A stretch of DNA of 64,000 bases from Gammaproteobacteria bacterium. GTDB taxonomy: Bacteria > Pseudomonadota > Gammaproteobacteria > Steroidobacterales > Woeseiaceae. Location: the NCBI GenBank assembly GCA_009937445.1, contig JAACFM010000003.1, positions 1-64,000 on the forward strand. The letters run 5' to 3'. This document shows, in pieces, positions 9,727 to 18,373 of this stretch. Under the pieces are notes generated by a model. The model saw only the letters and a list, made by a program, of their open reading frames with translations. It ran no database searches and was not told the DNA's origin. The stretch's first letter is position 1; every line of letters starts with the position of its first letter. Made by a program: the position numbers and the translations under genes.

Positions 9727-11973
9727 CTAGTTCAGCGGAAAGTCGCGAACGTGATGCACGGCTTCCACATCAGCTATACCACCTTCACCGTGGCAAAGAG
9801 CGCATGTCTCGACACCGGACGATATCAGCGTGCTATCCGCTGCTTTCGTCGCCTCGAAATCACCGCCGTTCTGCTTCATGTGCTCGGCAGCGAGTGAGCT
9901 GACGTGGCAGGCGGAGCAGACCGATGTGTTCGGCGATACGACCGTGTCATCCGTTGGCGTCGAAAGATCATCGCCAGCGTCAACAGTCGTGCCGAGAACT
10001 TCATTCGGATCAACCGGGTAGTAGGTGCCTTGAGTATGGCAGCCTTCACAGTTTGCGACATTGCCGGGAGTTTGGAACTCAAATGTGTGAGCCGAGTTGC
10101 CGTAGCCGCAGACATTGTACGGAACGCCGATCTCGCCAGATGCGTGCATCGCATGAATCATGTACTTGAAGTCGATCGCTGTGTCATCCAGACCAAGTTC
10201 AGTTTCACAGGCTGATGGTGGATCGAGCTGCACACGTTTTGCGGCGTCAGTCGCGTTAGGATTGTGGCAAGTGACACAGACCTGGGGATTGTCTGTGCGG
10301 TTGTTGCCGTGCAGTGACAGTTCCTTGTGGCAGTTGTCGCAGTTCGCGATATCGACGACTGCGCGTCTTGCCATTGCGTCCACGCCGTCTATGCCGACGT
10401 ACTCAACGACGTTCTTCACCGGAATGCGATTGACGCTGCCGTCAATAACAACCGCCGGGTGACCGTCGATGGTAACAGCGGCCGTGCCGATGGCACCCTC
10501 CGGAATGGCCTGTCCAGCGGTCACGCTGAATACGCCCGGGCTGCCGTCGACCGGAGTTGCGCCAGCAGCGCCGAAGCAAGGCAGTGCGCTGACCGAAATC
10601 GGCTGTGCTGGAGAAGAACCGCTGCCGGTATTCGTATAGTCAGCCGTATTCCAGGCGATGCCAACCTGGAGGCGGCTTGCGCCACCGCCACAGGTCGTGA
10701 ATTCGGAATCTGCGAGGAGATCGTAATAGCTGCCATCCAGCGGATTCGTGACTGAGAGCTGGACGGTCGGCATAGAGCCAACAGCCATATCGGAAACGCC
10801 CTCGATGTTGTACTGGAAGCGCATACTTTCGATCTGAGTTGGAATTTCATGTGCTTTCGCAACCTGAACTCTACCATCAGCAATAGTCGAGTCCGGTCCA
10901 TGGCAAAGGAGGCACTGAGTGTCGTCGGTAAGCACCAGACCCAGAGGGTGCTCACCGTTCTGGATCATGTAGTCATTACGACCGTTCGTATCATCACCAT
11001 CGTCATAGTGGCAGGTGCCGCAGGCGGCACGATTCGGAACCAGGCGCCAATTGCTTGCCTGCGGCGTATCCAGGTCATTTTCCTGGTGGCAGGTGTCGCA
11101 GTTTCTGATGTCCTGCGTCCAGACCAGGTCGCTCCAGTCGTATTCTCGTCCGCCGTATCCGACGATCTGGTAGTCGGTGCGAGCGGAGTGAATATTGTGT
11201 ACCAGCGCTTTCATATCGACCGTATTGCCGGTGTCACCGTCTATCGAACTCGGGTTATGGCAGGTTACGCAGTAATCAACGTCCGTCCGCGGGCCCCCAT
11301 GGAACTCGAGGCGGTCGTGGCAGGCGTTGCAGGTGTCATTGTTGACGATCCGGCGCTCGAACAGAGGCGCGCCGCCAACAGGTACAAAATTGATAATGCC
11401 GTTTGAGGAAATTGGTGCCTGGCCGCGGATTTCGATGCCGAGCCGGTGTGATTTGGTTTCGTCAAAAACAGGACCTCCGGGATAAGCCGTCAGATCATTG
11501 GCAAAAGTGTATTGGTAAGTGCCGTCACCATTGTCCACAAAGGTGCCAGCCGAACCTTTCTCCGCATCAGCTTGCGCATTCTCAATGTCACCACTTTTAC
11601 GCGTGACGTAGGATTGCCACTCGCTTGATCCACCGCCCGAACCGGCCGTGAGTTGCGCGAGGGTAAAGCGGATGTCGCCAGCGGGCAGGCCCCGAAGGCC
11701 CTGTTCAAGGTCATTGGTCAACGTAAAACTGACGACAGGCGCGCCGCCGCCGGCAGGGACGGCTACGGCCGAAACGGCAATATTAATCTGGGTGGTCGAA
11801 TCGATTGGAAGACCGCTACCGGTCGATGGCCCCGGTGGCCCCGATGGTCCCACTGGTCCTGAAGGACCGGCCGCACCGTCCTGACCATTGTCACCGCCGC
11901 CGCATGCAGCGAGAACGAGGCTGAGCAACATGAGTGTTGCGAAACGAGCGAAGGAATTCTTAAAACTTGCCAT
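9727..11973 (-). CDS. mtrC: OmcA/MtrC-family decaheme surface cytochrome, lipoprotein
   Basis: This 748-residue protein begins with a lipoprotein signal (LVLAACGG, Cys near residue 24), followed directly by a collagen-like Gly-X-Y run (GPSGPVGPSGPPGPS) that probably acts as a stalk. Ten CXXCH sites fall in two sets of five: CNACH, CVTCH, CDTCH, CGTCH, CLLCH, then CDNCH, CVTCH, CEGCH, CSACH, CALCH. This is the two-pentaheme layout of MtrC/OmcA, with beta-rich domains between. The expected role is the cell-surface terminal reductase for metals, flavins or other external acceptors. It starts at ATG 11973 behind an AAGGTG ribosome site and leads the mtrCAB operon. A CX(8-15)C redox disulfide, seen in Shewanella MtrC, was not identified. 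Confidence 0.92.
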   Translation of the reverse strand: MASFKNSFARFATLMLLSLVLAACGGGDNGQDGAAGPSGPVGPSGPPGPSTGSGLPIDSTTQINIAVSAVAVPAGGGAPVVSFTLTNDLEQGLRGLPAGDIRFTLAQLTAGSGGGSSEWQSYVTRKSGDIENAQADAEKGSAGTFVDNGDGTYQYTFANDLTAYPGGPVFDETKSHRLGIEIRGQAPISSNGIINFVPVGGAPLFERRIVNNDTCNACHDRLEFHGGPRTDVDYCVTCHNPSSIDGDTGNTVDMKALVHNIHSARTDYQIVGYGGREYDWSDLVWTQDIRNCDTCHQENDLDTPQASNWRLVPNRAACGTCHYDDGDDTNGRNDYMIQNGEHPLGLVLTDDTQCLLCHGPDSTIADGRVQVAKAHEIPTQIESMRFQYNIEGVSDMAVGSMPTVQLSVTNPLDGSYYDLLADSEFTTCGGGASRLQVGIAWNTADYTNTGSGSSPAQPISVSALPCFGAAGATPVDGSPGVFSVTAGQAIPEGAIGTAAVTIDGHPAVVIDGSVNRIPVKNVVEYVGIDGVDAMARRAVVDIANCDNCHKELSLHGNNRTDNPQVCVTCHNPNATDAAKRVQLDPPSACETELGLDDTAIDFKYMIHAMHASGEIGVPYNVCGYGNSAHTFEFQTPGNVANCEGCHTQGTYYPVDPNEVLGTTVDAGDDLSTPTDDTVVSPNTSVCSACHVSSLAAEHMKQNGGDFEATKAADSTLISSGVETCALCHGEGGIADVEAVHHVRDFPLN

Positions 11974-12358
11974 GATCTATCACCTTGATTGTTTAGCGGC
12001 GCGGAAATTGTTTTTGTACATTTACTACTTTGGACTGATTCTACGGTTAACAGTGGCAGATGGGAATAGACGTTAGCCCCTGCTGACGGGTGATCATAAC
12101 TACCCGGTTCTTATTGAGCGTTCGCAAAAAAAAGCCGGGAGATTTCTCTCCCGGCCAGTTCTCAATATCAACTAAGCAGATTATTGAAACATACTCATGA
12201 CTTTGTTAATGATACCGACGATTATCAGGTCATCACCATCATTCCCTGTCCTCTACTCCGGATCGAATTGGGTCGCTGCGGATGTGTTGGTATGATGCCC
12301 CGCAGCCGGTTGTTGGCGCGACCGCCGGAAATCCAAACCCATCCGAGGCCTTTCGCTT
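11974..12358. other. intergenic region between mtrC and the spermidine-synthase-like fusion gene
   Basis: This divergent spacer of 385 bp must carry the promoters of mtrCAB (leftward) and of the 12359 gene (rightward). I could not pick a convincing -35/-10 pair for either. It holds an imperfect inverted repeat (ACTGAT...AACAGT, about 12034-12054) that does not match the two FNR-like sites further right, and the hairpin at 12126-12155 listed separately. No ORF with coding character is seen. Confidence 0.5.
12126..12155 (-). terminator. intrinsic terminator reading leftward, copy 1 of a repeated hairpin
   Basis: A perfect 9-bp stem (GCCGGGAGA at 12134-12142, TCTCCCGGC at 12147-12155) encloses a 4-nt loop and is flanked by eight A residues at 12126-12133. 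Read on the minus strand this is a GC stem with a GAAA tetraloop followed by eight T, a textbook intrinsic terminator. No leftward gene ends here; the nearest one ends at 14863. The same stem and A8 tract recur at 14770-14799, so this copy may be the relic of an ancestral 3' end. Confidence 0.75.
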
Positions 12359-14761
12359 ATGGTTCTGACCCTGAGTAACAGACTGCTTTTTGCAGCCATA
12401 TTCATCTCAGGCGCTTCTGCCTTGATCTACCAGCTGATCTGGGTCCGGTTGCTGGGCCTGGTATTCGGGGTCAGCAGTTTCGCTGTCGCTACGGTGGTGG
12501 CGGTATTCCTGCTGGGCCTTGGCCTGGGAAGCTACTTCTTTGGGCGGTGGTCTGAGCGAACCCGTGACCCGCTGCGCATCTACTTGTACGTGGAGTTAGG
12601 GATTGCCGCGACATCGCTCATCGCCTACCTGGTGATTGAGGCCCTGCCGGTCTACCGATACCTCTATGAGTACGCGTACAACAATCTCGGCTTATACGGC
12701 CTTTCTGTCGCGCGGCTGCTGCTGTCGATGATTGTGCTGTTGCCTCCGGTCTTACTCATCGGCGGTACCATGCCTTTAGTCGCCAAGTACTTGGTCCGCG
12801 ACCCCGCCAACCTGGGTTCCAGTTTCAGCAAGATCTATTACCTCAACACCCTCGGCGCATGCGCTGGCGCACTGCTAACTGGCTTTGTGTTCGTGCGGTT
12901 CTTCGGCGTGATCGGCACGCTGATGATCGCCGTTGGCGGCAACCTAGCGGTCGCCCTGATCATTGCGCTGAGCAAGCGAGACACTGTAGCCACGCATTCC
13001 GCGACAGGCGAGCAGTCGCCTTACTCCTACATGCTGGTCTTCCTGTTTCTAACCGGTTTTATCAGCCTGGGTTACGAGATGCTGTGGGTGCGCATCCTCT
13101 CGACCTACGGGCTGTCGACCTCCCAGGCCTTTGCGCTCATCCTCGCGGGGTTCCTGTTCGGTTTCTCGGTCGGGGCCTGGGTCGTGGCGCGAAAGGTGGA
13201 TCGCCGCCGGAATCTCGAGGCCTGGTTCAGCGCCGTGTCCATCGTTACGGCCTTCAGCGGTGCCGCCGTGCTCCTGCTGTTCCGGCAGTTTGAAACCATC
13301 ACGATCCTGCTTGCGGACGCCACACCGATGAGTCAGTTGACGTACGGCATGGCCCTGGCATTCACGGTGTCTTTCATCCCCGCGGTGTTCATGGGGGTCC
13401 TGTTCCCGCTCGGTGTGCGTATCTATGCGCACGACGTCGAGCGGATCGGTGCCAAGACCGGCAACACCTTTTTCTCGAACACTCTCGGCTGCGTGTTGGG
13501 CAGCCTGCTGACGGGATTCGTGCTGATCCCCTTCCTGGGGATGTGGAACACCACACTCCTTCTCATCAACCTCAGCCTGGTGATCGCGGTGGCTTTCCTG
13601 CTGCGCAACCGCCGTCCTGCCAGGGCGCAATGGGTCTCGCTGGTCATCGTCGCCGCCGTTGCCAACCTGCTGGTATTCACGGACAGCAAGACATTCCATG
13701 TCGAGCTGAAGAGCCGCGACCTGCGCACGGCGGCTGCGGGCTTCGAGGTCATCTACTATGCCGAGGGCCTGTCGGGGACCGTCACTGCCGTCGAACGGGG
13801 CAGTTATCGCGGGCTGTTCGTTGACGGCCAAAACGTCTCCGGAACAGATCCCGTGTTACTCGCCGACTCGAAGATGCTTGCCCATGTACCGCTGCTGCTG
13901 GCCAGGAGGCCGGAAACTGCGCTAACGGTGGGTTACGGCACCGGAACGACCTCGGGGAGCATGCTGCTGCACGGTGTCGATGTGCATGCAGTCGAGATCG
14001 AGGAGAAGATCATCGAGGCGGCGCCGCTGTTCAGCGAGGTCAACTACGCGTCCTATGCCGATCCTGACCTGAATATCGTGCTGGACGATGCCCGCAACTA
14101 CATCGCCACCACCCACGAAGAGTTTTCCGTCATCGTCACGGACGTGACCAACCTCAAGTACAAGCGCAATCCCTATCTTTACACCCGGGAATACTTCGAG
14201 ATCATGCGGGATGCGCTCAGCGCGGATGGCGTTGCTGCCGCCTGGCTACCGATCGGCGGATTGTCCTTCAACGACCTGCGAACCCTCATCGCCACGTTCG
14301 ACAGTGTCTTCCCGTACACGACAGCTTGGTATTTCACTCAATTCCCGACCCATTTCATCATCTTGGTGGGCACGCCGGAATCAACGCGGGTGAACCTGAC
14401 GGAGTTGGAGGAAAGAATGGCCGGAGTCGAGCCTGACCTGCGCAGCCTCAGCGTCGACACTGTCTATGAGCTCGCCAGCATGCTGCTTTTGGGTGAGAGC
14501 GACATCGACTCGCTGGTGGACGGCGCGCCGATGCACACGGATAACCGCCCAATCCTCGAATACTCCGACATGGACCTTTACAACGTAACGGATGTCGCGC
14601 CGAACCTCGGGCGGCTCATCGAGTTCCAGCAGGAGGATCTGCTCGGGTACTTCGCCGGGAGCGAGAATCAGCTCGCCGAGCTTGAGGAATATTTCGGTCT
14701 CTATACCGGAAACTACCGCGACTACATAAAGTGGTACGAGCAGCAGCACCCCATCGATTGA
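12359..14761 (+). CDS. polytopic membrane protein fused to a spermidine-synthase-like domain
   Basis: This 800-residue protein has an N-terminal half (about residues 1-440) with roughly a dozen membrane spans. The C-terminal half (about 470-720) has a spermidine-synthase/methyltransferase Rossmann fold: nucleotide-binding loop ALTVGYGTGTTSGSMLL, acidic VEIEE after strand 2, and DDARNYI. The family is known from genome surveys as fused membrane/spermidine synthase proteins; few are characterised, and polyamine synthesis cannot be assumed. Putrescine-pocket residues were not verified. Codons end in G or C more often than in genes left of 12 kb, like the mtrC2 gene on its right. It is transcribed away from mtrC and converges on mtrC2. 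Confidence 0.8.
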   Translation: MVLTLSNRLLFAAIFISGASALIYQLIWVRLLGLVFGVSSFAVATVVAVFLLGLGLGSYFFGRWSERTRDPLRIYLYVELGIAATSLIAYLVIEALPVYRYLYEYAYNNLGLYGLSVARLLLSMIVLLPPVLLIGGTMPLVAKYLVRDPANLGSSFSKIYYLNTLGACAGALLTGFVFVRFFGVIGTLMIAVGGNLAVALIIALSKRDTVATHSATGEQSPYSYMLVFLFLTGFISLGYEMLWVRILSTYGLSTSQAFALILAGFLFGFSVGAWVVARKVDRRRNLEAWFSAVSIVTAFSGAAVLLLFRQFETITILLADATPMSQLTYGMALAFTVSFIPAVFMGVLFPLGVRIYAHDVERIGAKTGNTFFSNTLGCVLGSLLTGFVLIPFLGMWNTTLLLINLSLVIAVAFLLRNRRPARAQWVSLVIVAAVANLLVFTDSKTFHVELKSRDLRTAAAGFEVIYYAEGLSGTVTAVERGSYRGLFVDGQNVSGTDPVLLADSKMLAHVPLLLARRPETALTVGYGTGTTSGSMLLHGVDVHAVEIEEKIIEAAPLFSEVNYASYADPDLNIVLDDARNYIATTHEEFSVIVTDVTNLKYKRNPYLYTREYFEIMRDALSADGVAAAWLPIGGLSFNDLRTLIATFDSVFPYTTAWYFTQFPTHFIILVGTPESTRVNLTELEERMAGVEPDLRSLSVDTVYELASMLLLGESDIDSLVDGAPMHTDNRPILEYSDMDLYNVTDVAPNLGRLIEFQQEDLLGYFAGSENQLAELEEYFGLYTGNYRDYIKWYEQQHPID

Positions 14762-14769
14762 ACAGGCGC

Positions 14770-14799
14770 AAAAAAAAGCCGGGAGAGCAATCTCCCGGC
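14770..14799 (-). terminator. intrinsic terminator of the second MtrC-type gene, copy 2 of a repeated hairpin
   Basis: The 9-bp stem (GCCGGGAGA at 14778-14786, TCTCCCGGC at 14791-14799) has a GCAA loop and eight A residues at 14770-14777, read leftward as a stem then U8. It lies 64 bp past the stop of the leftward OmcA/MtrC gene (14863), the right place to end it. It also lies just 3' of the rightward gene ending at 14761, but there the T tract is weak. Stem and A-tract, plus the flanking GC, are identical to copy 1 at 12126-12155. Confidence 0.8.
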
Positions 14800-14862
14800 C
14801 GCAGTCTTTTCTCCTGATCGGTGGTGCTGGGTGGGCCCGGAGGCCCACCCGCTAACCGATTA

Positions 14863-17140
14863 TTAATTCACCGCGTCGATGATCGTCTGGCGACCGTCGG
14901 GGAACACCTGCGGCGTCCAGCCGTTCTGGTACGCATGACCCTTGCTCGCGCCGTCGGCGTGGCAAGTGACGCAAGCCGTCGTCGCTGCGCCCTGGAGCGT
15001 ATCGTCAAGCTTGTTTTCCCAAACAGTGCTACCGGCATCGGTGGTGCTCGCCATCGACTTGGTCTGGTCAGGAATGACCATGAAGTCGGCCGTGTGGCAG
15101 GCGGCGCACTCGTTCAGCGACCGTGGATACGTCGGTGCCTCGAAGTTGTGCGGCTGGCACGAGTCATCAATCGTGGGATCCGCTCCAGCGACCCTCCTGC
15201 CCACACGGCCGCTTGAGTGGACACAGTCCTCACCAGCCGTCCAGTTCGGCAGCACCGATGGATCATTCGCAAACGCGTAGACGCCGCGGTTCCGATAGAC
15301 CAGGTACGGAGGATTATATTTTACGTTCTCGACGACGTCGGGGGTGTTGCGGTCGTCGGGCAGGGGGTCCCAGTCGTAGGTGGACGAGTGAACGCGATGC
15401 AGCATCGTCTTCAATTCGAAGGTCTCGCCGACCTTGCCGTCATAGGCTTCGGACGCATCGACACCCATGCCAACGCGGACGTTCTTCTCGTTGGAGGCCG
15501 CGTTGTGGCAGAGCATGCAGACATCGACGTTGTCGACGCGGTTGCCGCCGTGCTGGTAGAGCGAGCCCACGTGGCAACCCAGGCACTTGGAAGTGTCGAC
15601 GACATTGCGGCGCGCCACCGCCGGGTTATTCGTGCCGAGCACCCAGTCGAACGTCGGGGTCGGGACCCGGACGCGCAGCAATGAAGTCGGGCTCGCGGGG
15701 CTAACCACGCCCGGCTTGCCCTGTATGGCCACGCGGCCCACCGTCGCATCCACGTCTTCGTCCACCGGGATGGTGGTCGTCGCGACGAGGCCGTCGCAGA
15801 CGGTGTTGACGGTGTCCAGGTTAATGCTTTCGGGCTGCCCTGGCGCGGCGTCCTCGCCTTCCGACTGGCCGAGGATGAAGTCATCGCCCTGGGCGTAGCT
15901 GCGCAGCATGCTGAAGGTGCCGCCGCTGCCGCCACGCGGCACATGGAACACAGGATTATCCGCACTCACGGTGGCGTTGCAGGGATCGACCGGGATGTCG
16001 TCGTAGGTGGCTGTCCAGGAGATCGCCAGGTTCGTCTCGTCATCGACGATGCTGTCGATCTGCCAGGTGAACCGCTTGCCTTCTTCCACGGCAGCGTCCG
16101 CACCGTTCCAGATCAGGTTGGAGTTCCCAGTGGATAGGCCATTGTGGAATTCGGTAACGACCAACCTGGCGCCGGCAAGAGTGTGGCATGCCAAGCAGTC
16201 AGCCGTCTCCGTGTCGAGGGTCAGGTGGAAATCCAGGTTACCGGAAAAGTCCCAAGTTGGATCTTCAGGCGGCGTCGAGCTTGCAATTTCGATCGAACCG
16301 TGACACGAGAAGCAGTTGTCGACCCCCACCGTCATCTGGTTTGCCGCGGCCAGCTGCGCGTCTTCGGCATGGCAGACCTTGCAGTTGGGCATGTAGGTCG
16401 GGTAAGTGACACCAGTTTCCGTGATCGGATCTCGCCAAGTACGAATACCACTGTGGTAGCCGTGGGCCACATCGTTCGCCGCCGTCTTCTGCGGCAAAGT
16501 AGCCGCCGTGGACATCGATACCTTCCTTGCCGTGGCAGGCGTTGCACGCCTCGGCAGAGATCGCCAAATCCTCGACCGGAGAGGCTGGGAAGTCACCGTA
16601 GAGATAGACACTCGTCTCGCTGTCAGCGCCAGCCGCAACCCGGAACAGGTAGCGATTGTCGTTCGCCGCCTCGGCCGCGCCGCCCAGCACCTTGATGGTG
16701 TAGTTGCCGCCGCCGTTGTCGGCCAGCGTCAGGCTGTCAACGATGGTGGTCCGGGTCACCCCATCGGTCCGATAGCCGCGCTCTATGGTGTCGTAGCCCG
16801 CAGTCGGCACGCCGTCGGCGGCCAGGGCAAACGTGACGTCCAAGTCGAGCCCGTTCACCGCGAAGGCGACGTTGCTGACCGATTCGATCGGCGGCAGCGC
16901 GTGGGCTGCTGGCGCAGAGACATAGGAGCCGTCACTATGGCATACCGCGCAGCTTTCGATAGGCGTCACGGTGGCTGCAGTTCCAGGCGGGCCCTCTGGA
17001 CCAACAGATCCAGTATCACCGGTTGGACCGGTTGGACCGGTTGCACCATCATCGCCCTCGCATCCCCCAAGTGTGAACGCAAGCGTACACACCACCAGGA
17101 TAGACCATGCCCATCGTAAGAATCCGTCGAACCGGTTCAT
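14863..17140 (-). pseudogene. second OmcA/MtrC-family multiheme lipoprotein cytochrome, one-base frameshift
   Basis: ATG 17140, behind an AAGGAG ribosome site, starts a lipoprotein (TLAFTLGGCEGDDG) with a collagen-like GATGPTGPTGDTGSVGPEG stalk. The frame reads through CAVCH and CNACH to YFAAEDGG, then is lost near 16477-16483; the neighbouring frame carries on at NDVAHGYHSG through CKVCH, CFSCH, CLACH, CLGCH, CMLCH, CAACH and CVTCH to a stop at 14863. Removing one base in the GCCGCC run restores 758 codons, close to the 748 of mtrC. Nine CXXCH are visible; a CQPHN stands near where a tenth would be expected. If the indel is a sequencing slip this is an intact nine- or ten-heme surface cytochrome. 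Otherwise it ends early, with two hemes. Confidence 0.85.
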
Positions 17141-17254
17141 TTCCGTACTCCTTAATTGTTTATTGTTTCGCCTTAAGCCCGGAAACCGCTTATGAGAGAT
17201 CGAGGCGGTTTTCCGGCACTTGGCATAGAGTAGGACCAGCCACTTTTCAAAACA

Positions 17255-17268
17255 CTGACATCCGTCAG
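17255..17268. promoter_or_regulatory. FNR/CRP-like operator for the leftward cytochrome gene
   Basis: CTGAC-ATCC-GTCAG is a perfect 5-4-5 palindrome, the same geometry as the FNR consensus TTGAT-N4-ATCAA. The flanks extend the symmetry (AACA on the left, TTTT on the right, one mismatch). It is centred at 17261.5, about 41 bp ahead of a predicted leftward start site, the class II activation position. The Crp/Fnr protein encoded next door is the obvious candidate to bind it. Confidence 0.65.
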
Positions 17269-17369
17269 TTTTGGTCCCGAAATTCACGGTGGATTCTGCG
17301 TATCTGGCGTGGTTATAGCGTCGGTTTTTACGTACTGGAGCTCCGCTGCAGATGGCGTGCAGGTCATGA

Positions 17370-17383
17370 CTGATATTCGTCAG
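17370..17383. promoter_or_regulatory. FNR/CRP-like operator ahead of the regulator gene
   Basis: CTGAT-ATTC-GTCAG matches the site at 17255 in 9 of 10 half-site positions and shares the same TTTTG extension on its right. It is centred at 17376.5, about 41 bp before a plausible start site set by TATTCT at 17405-17410. This placement suggests autoregulation by the adjacent Crp/Fnr protein. Confidence 0.6.
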
Positions 17384-17498
17384 TTTTGCTTACGTATTAA
17401 CCGATATTCTCAGCAGGTAATCCGGTATTGCATTGCCCGGCAAAAAAGCTAATAAATGTCTGCAAATAATAGTAACCAACCAGCGGGAGTAAGAGTTG

Positions 17499-18212
17499 GT
17501 GTCAAGTAGTGCCAACCAATGTCCTTTCTTCGATATCGAGGCGCAAATTGGCCAGGTGATAGAGGGGGAGGAACACTGCATCGTGGCGGACGCAGTTCAG
17601 CCTGTTTCGTTCGGGCCCGGAGAGGTATTGTTTTTGCAGGGGCGGACAAGCGCCAGTCTTTACGCTCTGAAAAAGGGCCTGGTGAAAATCTGTTCAACCA
17701 CGGCCGACGGTCATGAGCACATAGTGGGACTGAGTACTCCGGATAATTTGCTGGTTGGCCTGCAATCGATTAATCAAAATCGCTATGCCTATACCGGCAT
17801 TGCGGAAACGGTCGTGCATGCCTGTAAGATCAATCACAAAGCGCTGCTTGATCACCTGAACGACAAACCCGGCCTCGCGCTGCGTTTGATCGCGGTGTTG
17901 ACTGCCCAACTTGCCCATAGCAGGGCACTGATGGAGGTGCTGACCCATCATTGTGCGGTGGCCAAAGTTGCCTCCTTCATAGTGCTAATGACACCGAAAG
18001 CAGAGCGCGGAAATTGCCGCTTCCCGATGCCCTTTTCGCGTATGGAAATAGCGAATATTCTAGGTCTGAGCGAAGAGACCGTGTGCCGAATCATGGCCAA
18101 CATGAAGCGATCAGGAGTTCTCCTCGCACCGCGCGGATACATTGAGATTCGTGATTGGGCGCTGTTGAATGCTATCTCGGATGGCAGCCGCAGCTTCCCA
18201 GCGACGCATTAG
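17499..18212 (+). CDS. Crp/Fnr-family transcriptional regulator
   Basis: The protein has about 237 residues with a cyclic-nucleotide-binding-type beta-roll (PGEVLFLQGRTSASLYALKK, about residues 40-60), a long dimer helix, and a winged helix-turn-helix near the C-terminus (MEIANILGLSEETVCRIMANM), whose recognition helix resembles the FNR ExxSR type. Only isolated cysteines occur at the N-terminus (QCPFF), not the four-cysteine [4Fe-4S] pattern of FNR, so the signal it senses is unknown. GTG 17499 or TTG 17496 can be used with the GGGAG site at 17485-17489. It lies beside two FNR-like palindromes and between cytochrome genes, which suggests redox control of this island. Confidence 0.88.
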   Translation: MSSSANQCPFFDIEAQIGQVIEGEEHCIVADAVQPVSFGPGEVLFLQGRTSASLYALKKGLVKICSTTADGHEHIVGLSTPDNLLVGLQSINQNRYAYTGIAETVVHACKINHKALLDHLNDKPGLALRLIAVLTAQLAHSRALMEVLTHHCAVAKVASFIVLMTPKAERGNCRFPMPFSRMEIANILGLSEETVCRIMANMKRSGVLLAPRGYIEIRDWALLNAISDGSRSFPATH

Positions 18213-18373
18213 CAAGTAAGACCTTCAGGTTTCGTTCATAATCCGCGCTTTAAGATTAACCATCTGACAATCTTTCAAGTTTTTCGTAACGCGACAAATA
18301 CCTATTGTTCGTCAATACAATGCGGGACGAGAATGTTATATCTAAAAAGTATCCCAAGCATCAGGAGATAGTA

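Larger units (their letters stand above)
17141..17498. promoter_or_regulatory. divergent regulatory region between the second MtrC gene and the Crp/Fnr gene
   Basis: This spacer of about 355 bp carries two FNR-type palindromes, one 115 bp ahead of each divergent start codon (listed separately). For the rightward gene a TATTCT at 17405-17410 would place transcription start near 17417, putting the palindrome centre near -41. For the leftward gene TACTCT at 17232-17227 gives a similar spacing. No other gene is seen in the spacer. Confidence 0.6.

Noticed and set aside
12034-12054. ACTGAT...AACAGT inverted repeat ahead of mtrC as a Crp/Fnr site
   Set aside because: Half-sites and spacing differ from the two good sites and symmetry is weak.
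13049-13831. Minus-strand open frame of 260 codons opposite the membrane/spermidine-synthase fusion
   Set aside because: Rich in His, Gln and Arg as expected for the complement of membrane-protein codons; no family resemblance.
14863-16638. Reading the 3' part of the second OmcA/MtrC gene as its own gene starting at 16638
   Set aside because: Its first 50 residues are an out-of-frame, Arg/Ser-rich translation of the upstream coding part; the true frame joins the lipoprotein start at 17140 by one base.
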